Of a stretch of DNA of 64,000 nucleotides, positions 1 through 8,620 are shown in pieces (position 1 is the stretch's first letter; every line of letters starts with the position of its first letter). The DNA lies in assembly GCA_022845955.1 (NCBI GenBank), contig AP025576.1:3410001-3474000 (forward strand). The letters are read 5' to 3'. Source of the DNA: Lachnospiraceae bacterium. GTDB taxonomy: Bacteria > Bacillota > Clostridia > Lachnospirales > Lachnospiraceae. The notes under the pieces were generated by a model. The model ran no database searches, had not been told where the DNA came from, and saw only the letters and a list, made by a program, of their open reading frames with translations. Made by a program: the position numbers and the translations under genes.

Positions 1-726
1 TATGCCCATGAGGAAAGAATGTTCGGGCACCGTTATCCCAGGAAGGCGGCCTATCAGTCCCGGGCAGTTTCTTCTATCCGGGAGAGTCTGGAACAGGGGG
101 CTGTGGTGGCGGCTATCGGCCCTCTGACCAATATAGCGGAATTCGACCGGGAATATCCCGGAAGGCTGAACCGGAATAATTTATTTATTATGGGGGGCTG
201 TCTGCATCCGCCGGAAGAAGGGTGGCCCCAATGGGGGCCATCCAGTGACTGGAATCTGCATATGGATAAGGATGCGGCACAATGGGTGATGAACCGGATA
301 TCTCTTACTATGGTGGAGGTGGCAGTTACGCTGAAAACTTATCTGACGGAACGGGATTGCAGGCAGCTGGATAAAGGGGATGGCTTCTGCAGGCTGCTTG
401 CCCGTCAGGCAAGGGAATGGAGAACGGTATCCGGCTTTATAGAAGAGCAGGCGGCGCAGTGTACCCGTTTGCCTTCCGATTTGTGCAATTTCCATTATGA
501 TCCGCTGACCGTGGCGATTGCATCCGGGTATGAGCACATCAAAAGTGAGGATATCCGGATCCGTTTTTCGGCAGGGGAAGCAGGGGAGGAATATGTATTA
601 CAGGAGGTGTCGGAGGGAAACCCTGTACGTGTGATAACGGATGTGGACACAGAAGCATTTAACCGGGATTGGCTTGCGGTGGTAACAGGCACCTCAATCT
701 CTGACAGTAATCCGGCTTACATATAA
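1..726 (+). CDS. Inosine-uridine nucleoside hydrolase-like protein, 5' partial
   Basis: The reading frame is open from the first base, so the N-terminus, including the usual DxDxxxDD metal site, lies outside the window. The visible 241 codons carry typical family blocks: AIGPLTNIA, then FIMGG, then a DWN segment where the family usually has EWN. These belong to the core of Ca-dependent ribonucleoside hydrolases, which split the N-glycosidic bond to give free base and ribose. Substrate cannot be told from this part. It is followed after about 50 bases by a GH116 gene on the same strand, so the two may be co-transcribed. The fold assignment is fairly secure; nucleoside specificity is not, because related proteins in sugar loci may act on other N-glycosides. 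Confidence 0.8.
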   Translation, partial: YAHEERMFGHRYPRKAAYQSRAVSSIRESLEQGAVVAAIGPLTNIAEFDREYPGRLNRNNLFIMGGCLHPPEEGWPQWGPSSDWNLHMDKDAAQWVMNRISLTMVEVAVTLKTYLTERDCRQLDKGDGFCRLLARQAREWRTVSGFIEEQAAQCTRLPSDLCNFHYDPLTVAIASGYEHIKSEDIRIRFSAGEAGEEYVLQEVSEGNPVRVITDVDTEAFNRDWLAVVTGTSISDSNPAYI

Positions 727-777
727 AGACAGGACTCGTCAGACAAACAGGAGGCATGATTGCAAAAGGGAGGTTTT

Positions 778-3330
778 ATGAGCACTTTTACATATTATAA
801 GGACAGGCAGCGGACCATATCGTTCCCGGTGGGGGGATTAGGAACCGGAAGCATCGGGATTGCAGGAAACGGCTGTCTGATAGACTGGCAGGTATATAAC
901 CGGCCTGCTATGGGAACGAGGAACGGCTACAGCCATTTTGCCGTGAAAGCACAGGATGAAACAGGACTGCTGGATGCCCGGGTTCTTGTGTCGGATCTGG
1001 AGAAGCCTTATATGGGGCAGGTGGATGAAAAAACTATGCTGGGTATGCCCCATTTCCGGGAACTGGTGTTTGAAGGAAGGTATCCTGTGGCGGAGCTGTC
1101 CTTCCTGGATGAAAGATTTCCGGGAAAGGTCACGATCCGGTATTATAATCCGTTTATTCCTTTAAATGATAAAGATTCCAGCATTCCCGGGTTGTTTGCG
1201 GATCTGATTGTGGAAAATACCACGGATCACACCATACGCTATACGGCGGCAGGGGTGGTAACCAATCCTAATAAAGGCCGCTGCACCAGCAACCATTATT
1301 TCGAGGACGGAAGGGTGAAGGGAATCCGTTTTGCAACGGACGGAATGGAAAAAAAGGATGTTTCCAACAGTGATTTCACCCTGGCGACGGACTCGGAGGA
1401 GGTATCATACCAGGAATACTGGTTCCGGGGGAACTGGCGGGATCATGTGGAAACCTACTGGCGGGAATTCGCTTCACGTAAACCCCTGCAGAACAGACAT
1501 TATGAGGCAGGGATCGCAGATTATAAGGATACGGGTATCCTTTGTGCCAGCCAGGTTATCGCGCCGGGGGAAAAGAAGGAATTCCATTATATACTCACCT
1601 GGAATGTACCTAACTGCAGCAATTACTGGAGCGGCCTGGATATCAGCACCTCCAATATCCATTATGATGTATGCGACCGGACACCCTGGAAAAATTATTA
1701 TGCGGTGCTTTTTCAGGATTCCCGGGCAAGCGCTGCCTATAGTCTGGAAAACCGGCCCCGCCTTCTGGCGGAAACGAGGGAATTTATGGATGCTATGTAC
1801 AGCACTTCCATCCCGGAAGAAGCCCTGGACGCGGTTACGGCAAATCTGGCAATCCTGCGTTCGCCTACCTGTCTGCGGCTGGAGGATGGATCCTTTTACG
1901 GCTGGGAGGGCTGCTTTGATGATGTGGGAAGCTGTGAAGGGACCTGTACCCATGTGTGGAATTATGCCTATGCGCTGCCTTTTCTTTTTCCTGCACTTTC
2001 CCGGAGCATCCGGGATCTGGAATATACCTACAGCCAGCAAAAGGACGGCGGACTGGAATTCCGTCTCCGCCTGCCGCTGGGAAGTACGGGCAGGCGGTTC
2101 CATTCCTGTGTGGACGGACAGCTTGGCAGCGTGATGCTGATCTACAGGGATTACAAAATAAGCGGTGACAGACAGTGGCTGGAAGGAAAGTGGGAGAAGA
2201 TTAAGAAAGCGGTTGCGTATGCCTGGTCGGAGGAAAATACGGATGCCTGGGACAGGAAGAAACAGGGCGTTCTGGACGGCAGGCAGCACCACACCCTGGA
2301 CATGGAGCTGTTCGGCCCCAACGCCTGGCTGCAGGGTTTTTATGTGGGAGCGTTGTATGCAGCAGCGGAAATGGCATCTGTTCTGGGAGACAGGGAGGCG
2401 GAAGCGGAGTATGGGCAGCTTGCTGCAAAAGGCAAGGAATATCTGAACCGGGAGCTGTTTAACGGGGAATATTTTTACCAGAAGATCGATGTCCGTGATT
2501 CTTCCATAGCAGAGCGGTTTCAGGCCGGCAGCGATTATTGGAACGAGGAAAAAGGACAGATAAAATACCAGATAGCCGAGGGCTGCGGGATCGATCAGCT
2601 CCTGGCACAGTGGCATGCGAACCTGTGCGGCCTGCCTGAAATATTTGAAGAGGAAAAAGCGCGTACAGCGCTGGCTTCTATCTTCCGCTATAATTACAAG
2701 CCGGCACTGGGAGATATTTATAATCCCTGGCGTATTTTCGCTATTGATGAAGAAAGCGGTGTCATCATGTGCGAATGGCCGGAGGGGACGGATAAGCCTG
2801 CCATACCATTGACTTATGCACAGGAGTGTATGGACGGCATGCAATATCAGGTGGCATCCCATATGATTCAGGAAGGAATGACAGAGCAGGGGGAACGGAT
2901 AATAAAGGCGGTAAGGGAGAAATACCGGGGGGATAACAGGAACCCCTGGTGTGAAATCGAATGCGGCAGCTACTATGCCCGTTCCATGGCAAGCTATGCG
3001 CTGCTGCTTTCCTACAGCGGATTTATCTATGATGCGGCATCCGGCGTCATGGGTTTCCGTCCGGCCGGGAGAAAGGAGAAAGAAGGCTTTTCCAGCTTCT
3101 GGTCCATGGGCAGCGGGTGGGGAACCGTCCGTTATGAAAAGGACGGCAGCGTCCGGCTTGTCATTCTCCATGGCAGTCTTATGCTGAAGCAGTTTGTTTA
3201 CGGAACCGGAGAAAACGTGACGTCGGTATCTGCAGACGGGGAAAAGACGGCATTTATCCGGGAAAAGGATGCCGTGAGCTTTCCGGAAGAAATAAGAATA
3301 GAGAAAAGCCTGGAACTGAAGGCGGATTAA
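778..3330 (+). CDS. Glycoside hydrolase family 116 (glucosylceramidase-like) protein
   Basis: Predicted cytoplasmic retaining glycosidase of about 850 residues, the usual size of bacterial GH116. The N-terminal beta-sandwich begins FPVGGLGTGSIGI and the C-terminal toroid carries the conserved blocks SCEGTCTHVWNY, ELFGPNAWLQGFY and CEWPEGTDKPAIP, which are characteristic of GBA2-type enzymes. Known members cleave beta-glucosides or beta-xylosides. No signal peptide is visible. The ATG at 778 is preferred over the in-frame TTG at 760 because GGGAGG lies just upstream of it. The stop codon sits inside a perfect palindrome shared with the convergent oxidoreductase gene, so both proteins end in ELKAD. 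Genes around it encode GH43 and GH127, suggesting plant-glycan side-chain breakdown. Confidence 0.88.
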   Translation: MSTFTYYKDRQRTISFPVGGLGTGSIGIAGNGCLIDWQVYNRPAMGTRNGYSHFAVKAQDETGLLDARVLVSDLEKPYMGQVDEKTMLGMPHFRELVFEGRYPVAELSFLDERFPGKVTIRYYNPFIPLNDKDSSIPGLFADLIVENTTDHTIRYTAAGVVTNPNKGRCTSNHYFEDGRVKGIRFATDGMEKKDVSNSDFTLATDSEEVSYQEYWFRGNWRDHVETYWREFASRKPLQNRHYEAGIADYKDTGILCASQVIAPGEKKEFHYILTWNVPNCSNYWSGLDISTSNIHYDVCDRTPWKNYYAVLFQDSRASAAYSLENRPRLLAETREFMDAMYSTSIPEEALDAVTANLAILRSPTCLRLEDGSFYGWEGCFDDVGSCEGTCTHVWNYAYALPFLFPALSRSIRDLEYTYSQQKDGGLEFRLRLPLGSTGRRFHSCVDGQLGSVMLIYRDYKISGDRQWLEGKWEKIKKAVAYAWSEENTDAWDRKKQGVLDGRQHHTLDMELFGPNAWLQGFYVGALYAAAEMASVLGDREAEAEYGQLAAKGKEYLNRELFNGEYFYQKIDVRDSSIAERFQAGSDYWNEEKGQIKYQIAEGCGIDQLLAQWHANLCGLPEIFEEEKARTALASIFRYNYKPALGDIYNPWRIFAIDEESGVIMCEWPEGTDKPAIPLTYAQECMDGMQYQVASHMIQEGMTEQGERIIKAVREKYRGDNRNPWCEIECGSYYARSMASYALLLSYSGFIYDAASGVMGFRPAGRKEKEGFSSFWSMGSGWGTVRYEKDGSVRLVILHGSLMLKQFVYGTGENVTSVSADGEKTAFIREKDAVSFPEEIRIEKSLELKAD

Positions 3331-3344
3331 TCCGCCTTCAGTTC
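3313..3344. terminator. Perfect 32-bp palindrome at the convergent gene ends
   Basis: The 16 bases from 3313 (GAACTGAAGGCGGATT) are followed directly by their exact reverse complement. The palindrome contains the stop codons of both the GH116 gene and the oppositely oriented oxidoreductase gene, which overlap by three bases. There is no T-run on either side, so it may act as a bidirectional terminator or mRNA-stabilising hairpin, but not as a classical intrinsic terminator. Confidence 0.7.
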
Positions 3345-4328
3345 TATCCGCCGTCCGGTTTGGAAGGATTGGACAGCCCCATAAGCCAGCTCCAGTGCCC
3401 GCAGACCCCTTCTGGCGGGAACCGGCGGTTTTTGGCCCGCCCGCAGTGCCGGGATAAGCGCGTCCAGATGCCGGTCCAGATTCCGGCCAAAGCTTCGCTT
3501 GTCGTCCTCAAAGAACCCGGCCTGCCAGGTTTCCGCCGTGTCGCTGTCTGTGGACTGGAAGGAATAGGAGCGCACATTATCTTCTATGAGAATCCTTCCG
3601 TCCGTGCCTCCGATTTCCACAAGCTGGGAGAGACGGTTATGTTCGTTGGCATCCAGCGTGGCAAGAAAAGAACCCACAGCATTGTTTTCAAAGCGAAGAG
3701 CCAATGTAAAACTGGAATAGCTGTTGCGGCCGCCGTTGTCCGTCATTTCCGCCATACAGGAACGGATAGGACCGCAGAGGTGTTCCAGCAGATCCAGCCC
3801 ATGGCATTGGGCTTCGATTAGATTTAAATAAGGGTGATCCAGGTAAGGCGTATCCCAGCCATGGCCGAAACGCCAGTGCGCGAATACCAACCGTCCCAGA
3901 CGGCCTTCATCGATGGCCTGTTTGGCTTTCAGGCAGGGAATGCTGTATCGCTGGTTGAAATCGATGGCATAGAAGAGGTTTTTTTCTTCGGCCTTCTCCA
4001 CAAGGGCCCTTGCTTCCTCCAGTTTATAGGCCAGGGGCTTTTCCGATAAAAGGGGAACACCCGCTTCTATGACAGTCATGGTGGGTCCGAATGTATGCTG
4101 GGCGGGCAGGCAGAGGGAAACGAAATCCGGCCGTTCCTTCTCCAGCATCTCCGGGATGGAAAGGTAACAGGGAACCCCGAATTCTGCGGCTCTTTTCTGC
4201 GTCCGTTCGGGCGAGCGTCCGGCAATTGCGATTAGCTGTGTGTCGCTTCGGACGGAAAAAGCCCTGGCGTGCTGATAGCCCCAATTACCGGCGCCGACAA
4301 CCGCAACCCGTAATTTATTTTTGTCCAT
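3327..4328 (-). CDS. Gfo/Idh/MocA family NAD(P)-dependent oxidoreductase
   Basis: 333 residues, normal for the family. The N-terminal Rossmann fold starts VAVVGAGNWGYQHA, a GxGxxG nucleotide-binding loop. The EKPLA block around residue 97 holds the conserved lysine of the active site, and FNQRYS plus the HGLDLLEHL segment match the C-terminal alpha/beta substrate domain. Such enzymes oxidise or reduce sugars, inositols or sugar acids. It starts 14 bases inside the upstream GH43 gene on the same strand, so the two are translationally coupled and probably handle the same sugar. Which sugar is unknown. Confidence 0.9.
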   Translation of the reverse strand: MDKNKLRVAVVGAGNWGYQHARAFSVRSDTQLIAIAGRSPERTQKRAAEFGVPCYLSIPEMLEKERPDFVSLCLPAQHTFGPTMTVIEAGVPLLSEKPLAYKLEEARALVEKAEEKNLFYAIDFNQRYSIPCLKAKQAIDEGRLGRLVFAHWRFGHGWDTPYLDHPYLNLIEAQCHGLDLLEHLCGPIRSCMAEMTDNGGRNSYSSFTLALRFENNAVGSFLATLDANEHNRLSQLVEIGGTDGRILIEDNVRSYSFQSTDSDTAETWQAGFFEDDKRSFGRNLDRHLDALIPALRAGQKPPVPARRGLRALELAYGAVQSFQTGRRIELKAD

Positions 4329-5262
4329 GCGGAATGCCTCCTTTTTCCGGTACTTCCTGAAAGAAAAGAGGCTGGGGATCTGTGGAAGGCCCGTCCACTA
4401 CCAGAATATCCGGCCCGCCTTCCTTCTCTTCGAAACGGATGCGGTCCACACAGAGGCGGCGCGGGCTCATCTTAGTCCGATCATAATGCTGATGATATAC
4501 GATAAACATCCGGGTATGATCCGGCGACCAGGTAATACAGTGATGGCCTACGCCATGTACCTTGTCGTTGGAACGAAGGATCGGGTTGTTTTCATATTTC
4601 GTGAATTCCCCAAGAGGAGAGGCGGCAACCGCATAGCCGGATCCATAGCTGGACAGGCAGTGGCTGCCGGAATAGGTGAGATAGTAAAGCCCCTTATGAA
4701 GCAGCATATACGGCGCTTCATTTACCGGCCACTGGATGCATTCCCAGGGAGTGTCCGGTACCAGAAGACGGGTAAGCGTTTCTTCCCGGATACCGAGCAG
4801 ATCGCCGGTCATTTCAGCGCCCCAGATTTGGTTGGAATCAAAGAACCGCACAAAATAAAGATACCAGGTCCCATCCGTATCCTGGAAAAAGTGACTGTCT
4901 ATTTCCTTGATATCCTCATGAAGCGGTTTTTTCACCTCCTGGATAAAAGGGCCGAGGGGCGATTTGCTGGTGGCGATGCACAAATGCTCTTCCACGGAAT
5001 AGGAAAGATAAAAGGTATTGTTTGTAAAGATGATATCAGGCGCCCAAAACTGCTTTTCCCCCCAGGAATCGCAGGCTTTCAGCGCCATACCTCTGTCGGT
5101 CCAGTGCACCAGATCCTGCGAAGTGTAGACCTTGAAGCCCATTTCCGAATCGTCCTTCATGTCCGTATTGGTGGCATAAAGATAATAAGTTCCTTCATAA
5201 TAGATGACGTCCGGATCGGCGCAGCCGTCCAGAACCGGGTTTGTAAACATTTCCGCTCCCAT
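4315..5262 (-). CDS. Glycoside hydrolase family 43-type beta-propeller enzyme
   Basis: 315 residues forming a five-bladed propeller without signal peptide, so it probably acts on imported oligosaccharides. The start TNPVLDGCADPDVIY gives the general-base Asp near residue 16; EIDSHFF supplies the middle Asp and VNEAPYM the likely general-acid Glu; HGVGHHC is typical of the metal/His site. Known GH43 members remove alpha-L-arabinofuranose or beta-xylose. AGGAGG lies seven bases before the ATG. It leads the leftward pair with the oxidoreductase and is divergent from the GH127 gene. Arabinose specificity is an inference from the GH127 neighbour. Confidence 0.88.
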   Translation of the reverse strand: MGAEMFTNPVLDGCADPDVIYYEGTYYLYATNTDMKDDSEMGFKVYTSQDLVHWTDRGMALKACDSWGEKQFWAPDIIFTNNTFYLSYSVEEHLCIATSKSPLGPFIQEVKKPLHEDIKEIDSHFFQDTDGTWYLYFVRFFDSNQIWGAEMTGDLLGIREETLTRLLVPDTPWECIQWPVNEAPYMLLHKGLYYLTYSGSHCLSSYGSGYAVAASPLGEFTKYENNPILRSNDKVHGVGHHCITWSPDHTRMFIVYHQHYDRTKMSPRRLCVDRIRFEEKEGGPDILVVDGPSTDPQPLFFQEVPEKGGIPHGQK

Positions 5263-5430
5263 TATAATACCTCCTGTGTTCCTTTGAATTTGCAGGCGGC
5301 CTTTCTGGCCTGTAACCTGCCGCTGGTTCTATTTTAGCAAATGCGGCGGGGAGAAGAAACCGTTTCGATGCGTTCCAGTAATTTTATATCCACTTTGAAA
5401 AACAACTACAAAAATGGTAAAGGAGTAAGC
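5263..5430. promoter_or_regulatory. Divergent intergenic region with a possible operator at 5356-5366
   Basis: This is the only place from which the GH43/oxidoreductase pair and the GH127 gene can both be started. It contains the interrupted palindrome GAAAC-C-GTTTC (5356-5366), the size and style of a LacI-family half-site pair. The LacI-type gene at 8621 is a candidate binder. No clear -35/-10 pair could be chosen by eye. Confidence 0.3.
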
Positions 5431-7299
5431 ATGAGAGAAAAAGCATTGATAAAAGAAGGAAAGCTGCTGCCTTCGGAATACAGCAGGAGAAGAGAGAGGG
5501 ATATCGCCTATCTCATGGAGCTGAAGGAGGAAAATCTTCTGTTTCCTTATTACACGGAAGCCGGATTAAACGGCCGCCTGAATTACCGTCCGGGCCCGGA
5601 GCTTCACGGAGGCTGGGACAGCCCTCTCAGCCAAATCCGGGGAACCTTTACCGGGCACTGGCTGAGCGCGGCCGCCAGGCTGTATCAGGAAACAGGGGAC
5701 AGCCGGCTGAAGGCCAAAGCGGACTACATCACAGCGGAAATCGGGCGCTGCCAGGAGGCAAACGGAGGGGAGTGGGCATTTCCTATTCCTGAGAAATACC
5801 TGTATGGGTTAAAAGAAGGCCGGCATTTCTGGGCGCCGCAGTATGTCTGCCACAAGGTGATGATGGGGCTGCTGGATATGTATCAGTATGCAGGCAATTC
5901 CGGTGCGCTCACCATCCTCCGGGGCTGTGCGGACTGGTTCTTCCGGTTTATCCGGGATATCTGTGCAGACACCATGGCGGATATGATGGACAGGGAAGAG
6001 ACCGGCGGAATTATGGAGTTGTGGGCTGATCTTTACGATGTCACCGGCGATCCCCGTCATCTGGAGCTGATGAGGCGTTACGAGAGAACCCGGCTTACCG
6101 GGCCGCTTCTGGAAGGCAGGGATGTACTCACCAACATGCATGCTAACGCCACCATACCGGAAATCCATGGCTGCGCCAGGGCCTATGAGGTGACGGGGGA
6201 ACAGCGGTATCGGGATATTGCGGAAAGCTATTGGAGGCTGGCCGTGGAAGAACGGATGCCCTTTGCCACAGGAGGACAGACGGATGCGGAGGTCTGGACG
6301 CCGCGGAAGAAGCAGGCGGCGCGGCTTTCTGATATGAACCAGGAGCATTGCGTGGTTTATAATATGATCCGCCTGGCAGATTACCTTTACCGCTTCAGCG
6401 GGGAGAAGAAGTACCAGGATTACATAGAGCTGAACCTGCATAACGGGCTTCTGGCACAGGGCTTTTGGGAGGCAAGGGCGCTGGACGGCGCGCTGGAGCC
6501 TCATGTTCCGGATTCCGGCATCGTCTGTTATTATCTGCCGCTGGCCCCCGGATCCGTAAAGAAATGGGGAAGAAAGACGGAGGATTTCTGGTGCTGCCAT
6601 TGTACGGCGGTACAGGCCAATGCCCGATACCGGGAATGGATCTGGTACCAGGATCAAGAGGAAATCACGGCTGCGCAGTATATTCCGTCGGAAGTAACAA
6701 CGCAGATAGGAAACAGCCGGGTGACACTGACAATGAAGGAAAGTGATTTGGGCGGTAATTATCTGCAGATATTTGAAGTGGCGGAAAACATACCGGTAAG
6801 ACCGGAATTTAGCGGAATGGATATTACTGTTTCCGTACAGGAACCGACAGATTTCCTCCTGCGTCTGCGCAGTCCGTGGTGGCTGAAGGGGAAGGCCCGC
6901 ATTTTCCTGGACGGGGAAAAGGAAATTCCCTACAGCGAGAAAGACGGGTATCTGTGTATAGAAAGAAAGTGGGAGGAAACGCAGCGTCTCACCATAGAGC
7001 TTCCTAAAGGGCTTACCAGCTGGCCGCTGGCGGATGAAGAGGAAACCGTCGCGTTCCTCGACGGACCGGTGCTTCTGGCCGGGCTTACGCCGCATGCCCG
7101 GATGCTTTATGGAAACAGGCACATGCCGGAGCGGCTTCTGGCAGCGGATCATGAACGGGAATGGGAGGCCTGGAAAGGCGGCTTCAGGACTGTGGGACAG
7201 GAAAAAAATTTCCGCTTGATTCCTTTGAAGGAAATCGGGCGGGAGTGTTATACGGTTTATTTTCCGGTAAAAGAAAGAGAAGAAAATAATAAGGCATGA
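5431..7299 (+). CDS. GH127 (DUF1680) beta-L-arabinofuranosidase-like enzyme
   Basis: 622 residues from the ATG at 5431, which has AAAGGAG upstream; an in-frame ATG 90 bases earlier lacks a ribosome site and gives an uncharacteristic leader. The (alpha/alpha)6 toroid has the conserved HFWAPQY block, an ExC motif (QEHCVVYNM) and WCCHC near residues 387-391. In characterised GH127 enzymes the ExC and paired cysteines bind zinc, and one cysteine is the nucleophile. Those enzymes release beta-L-arabinofuranose. No export signal is seen. The catalytic cysteines are present, so activity is expected, but the exact sugar is inferred from the family only. Confidence 0.88.
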   Translation: MREKALIKEGKLLPSEYSRRRERDIAYLMELKEENLLFPYYTEAGLNGRLNYRPGPELHGGWDSPLSQIRGTFTGHWLSAAARLYQETGDSRLKAKADYITAEIGRCQEANGGEWAFPIPEKYLYGLKEGRHFWAPQYVCHKVMMGLLDMYQYAGNSGALTILRGCADWFFRFIRDICADTMADMMDREETGGIMELWADLYDVTGDPRHLELMRRYERTRLTGPLLEGRDVLTNMHANATIPEIHGCARAYEVTGEQRYRDIAESYWRLAVEERMPFATGGQTDAEVWTPRKKQAARLSDMNQEHCVVYNMIRLADYLYRFSGEKKYQDYIELNLHNGLLAQGFWEARALDGALEPHVPDSGIVCYYLPLAPGSVKKWGRKTEDFWCCHCTAVQANARYREWIWYQDQEEITAAQYIPSEVTTQIGNSRVTLTMKESDLGGNYLQIFEVAENIPVRPEFSGMDITVSVQEPTDFLLRLRSPWWLKGKARIFLDGEKEIPYSEKDGYLCIERKWEETQRLTIELPKGLTSWPLADEEETVAFLDGPVLLAGLTPHARMLYGNRHMPERLLAADHEREWEAWKGGFRTVGQEKNFRLIPLKEIGRECYTVYFPVKEREENNKA

Positions 7300-7452
7300 A
7301 ACACCATGTCGGCGAAAAAGTCAACTTTTTTATTGTCTTGAATTATGTTTTGATAATAAAATAAAGTAACAGCAGATAGGATATACGTTTGCTATAAAAT
7401 GGACAGGTATTCCCGGATGCCGGCCGGAATAAGAGTTCGGAAGGGAGGCGGC

Positions 7453-8595
7453 ATGTACGAGTGTACGGAAGCGATTTTCTACGATGAGATATGGAAGGCA
7501 GCTTCTTTAAAGGATGAAAATGGGAATTATAAGCAGGAGCTGCGTCTGCAGATGAAAAAGGAAAGCCAGAAGAACCGTTTTATCTGCCCGGAGTGCGGGG
7601 AAAGCCTTATTCTTAATGCGGGAAATATCAGACAGCCTTATTTCAGCCATTACGCGGGGAGCGATTGTGTGCTGACAAGCAAAGAGCAGGCGGAGAGCAG
7701 CCGGCAGATGAGATACAGGATGCTGCTGCTGGCAAAAAGCAGCTTTCCTGATTCCGATATACGGGAATATGCGCCTTTAGAGGGAAATATGCGCAGCCAG
7801 ATTCTTATTTCGCTCCCTGATAGAAAAATTGCGCTGAATTATGTTTCCGATTTCGTGAAGCTTGAACCGCTGGAGAAGAAGAATGCGTGCATCAGGGAAA
7901 AAGGGATACTCCCTGTGTGGTTCACCCCGTTCCGAGCGGAGGGAAGGGAGAAGCTGACCACGGCGGAGTATCTGATAAGCGCCGTGCAGCCGGTTCTCAA
8001 ATGCATTGACTGGGGTAGGCAGATTATTTATATGAGGGAATATGACAGGGGCGCTGACCGGATTATATGGGAGAACTGTTATTCACTGGAAGAACTGAGA
8101 TTGGATGAGGAAGGGGAATTTGTCTGCAGGGAACAGATAGAACCGGATGAAAGCCGGCTGCCGGAACGCAGGAAGGAGGAAAAGCAGCAGGAGGAAAAGC
8201 AGCACAGGCTGGAAAGCGGAAGATGTGCTGCCGGCCGGCTGTTCCGGCACACGGAAAATATCACCATGCCTGTTTATAATCCGGATCAGGTGGTGATGCG
8301 GGTTCCGAGAGAAGAATACCTGCATCAGGATTATTTTTATGGACAGGCCGTTTATCTGGAAGCTTTTGATGAGTACTGGATTCTGAAAAAGCTGAAGGGA
8401 GAGATGCGGGAACGGACGGCGGCGGGAGCCGTAAGGGAAATGTTCCTGGAGTATGCGGATTATGAGCTTCTGCACGTTCAGGAAAAGGAAGAAAAAGAGC
8501 GATTCTTAAGACAGGTCTTATGGGCTTTGGAAGAAGTACGGGACAGCAAAGAATGGCTGAAGGCCGCAAGGCAGAGTCTTTTAACATCCAATTGA
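7453..8595 (+). CDS. CoiA-like zinc-ribbon protein of unknown function
   Basis: 380 residues from an ATG preceded by GGGAGG; the earlier in-frame ATG at 7399 has no ribosome site. Residues about 37-65 read FICPECGESLIL, then QPYFSHYAGSDC, which resembles the zinc ribbon at the start of competence protein CoiA. The next region has the layout of the CoiA nuclease domain, but the places where the PD-(D/E)xK acidic residues are expected read RSQILISL and IALNYVS, so catalysis may be lost. A charged Lys/Glu/Gln-rich linker lies around residues 235-260. It stands between two sugar operons without obvious link to either. Function is not assigned; the CoiA relation is from motif likeness only. Confidence 0.6.
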   Translation: MYECTEAIFYDEIWKAASLKDENGNYKQELRLQMKKESQKNRFICPECGESLILNAGNIRQPYFSHYAGSDCVLTSKEQAESSRQMRYRMLLLAKSSFPDSDIREYAPLEGNMRSQILISLPDRKIALNYVSDFVKLEPLEKKNACIREKGILPVWFTPFRAEGREKLTTAEYLISAVQPVLKCIDWGRQIIYMREYDRGADRIIWENCYSLEELRLDEEGEFVCREQIEPDESRLPERRKEEKQQEEKQHRLESGRCAAGRLFRHTENITMPVYNPDQVVMRVPREEYLHQDYFYGQAVYLEAFDEYWILKKLKGEMRERTAAGAVREMFLEYADYELLHVQEKEEKERFLRQVLWALEEVRDSKEWLKAARQSLLTSN

Positions 8596-8620
8596 CTTCT
8601 GATACGGGAGAAAACCACTT

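Noticed and set aside
197..840. G6 runs in the nucleoside hydrolase and GH116 genes, considered as further switches
   Set aside because: They lie in GC-richer DNA where such runs are common, are in frame, and encode ordinary Gly-Gly motifs.
1474..3171. Long open frame (565 codons) on the minus strand inside the GH116 gene
   Set aside because: It has no family motifs and no ribosome site, and the opposite strand carries a full, well-conserved enzyme; it is a shadow frame.
3313..3344. 32-bp palindrome as insertion-sequence or transposon end
   Set aside because: No transposase, target duplication or second copy is seen nearby; it fits gene-end function better.
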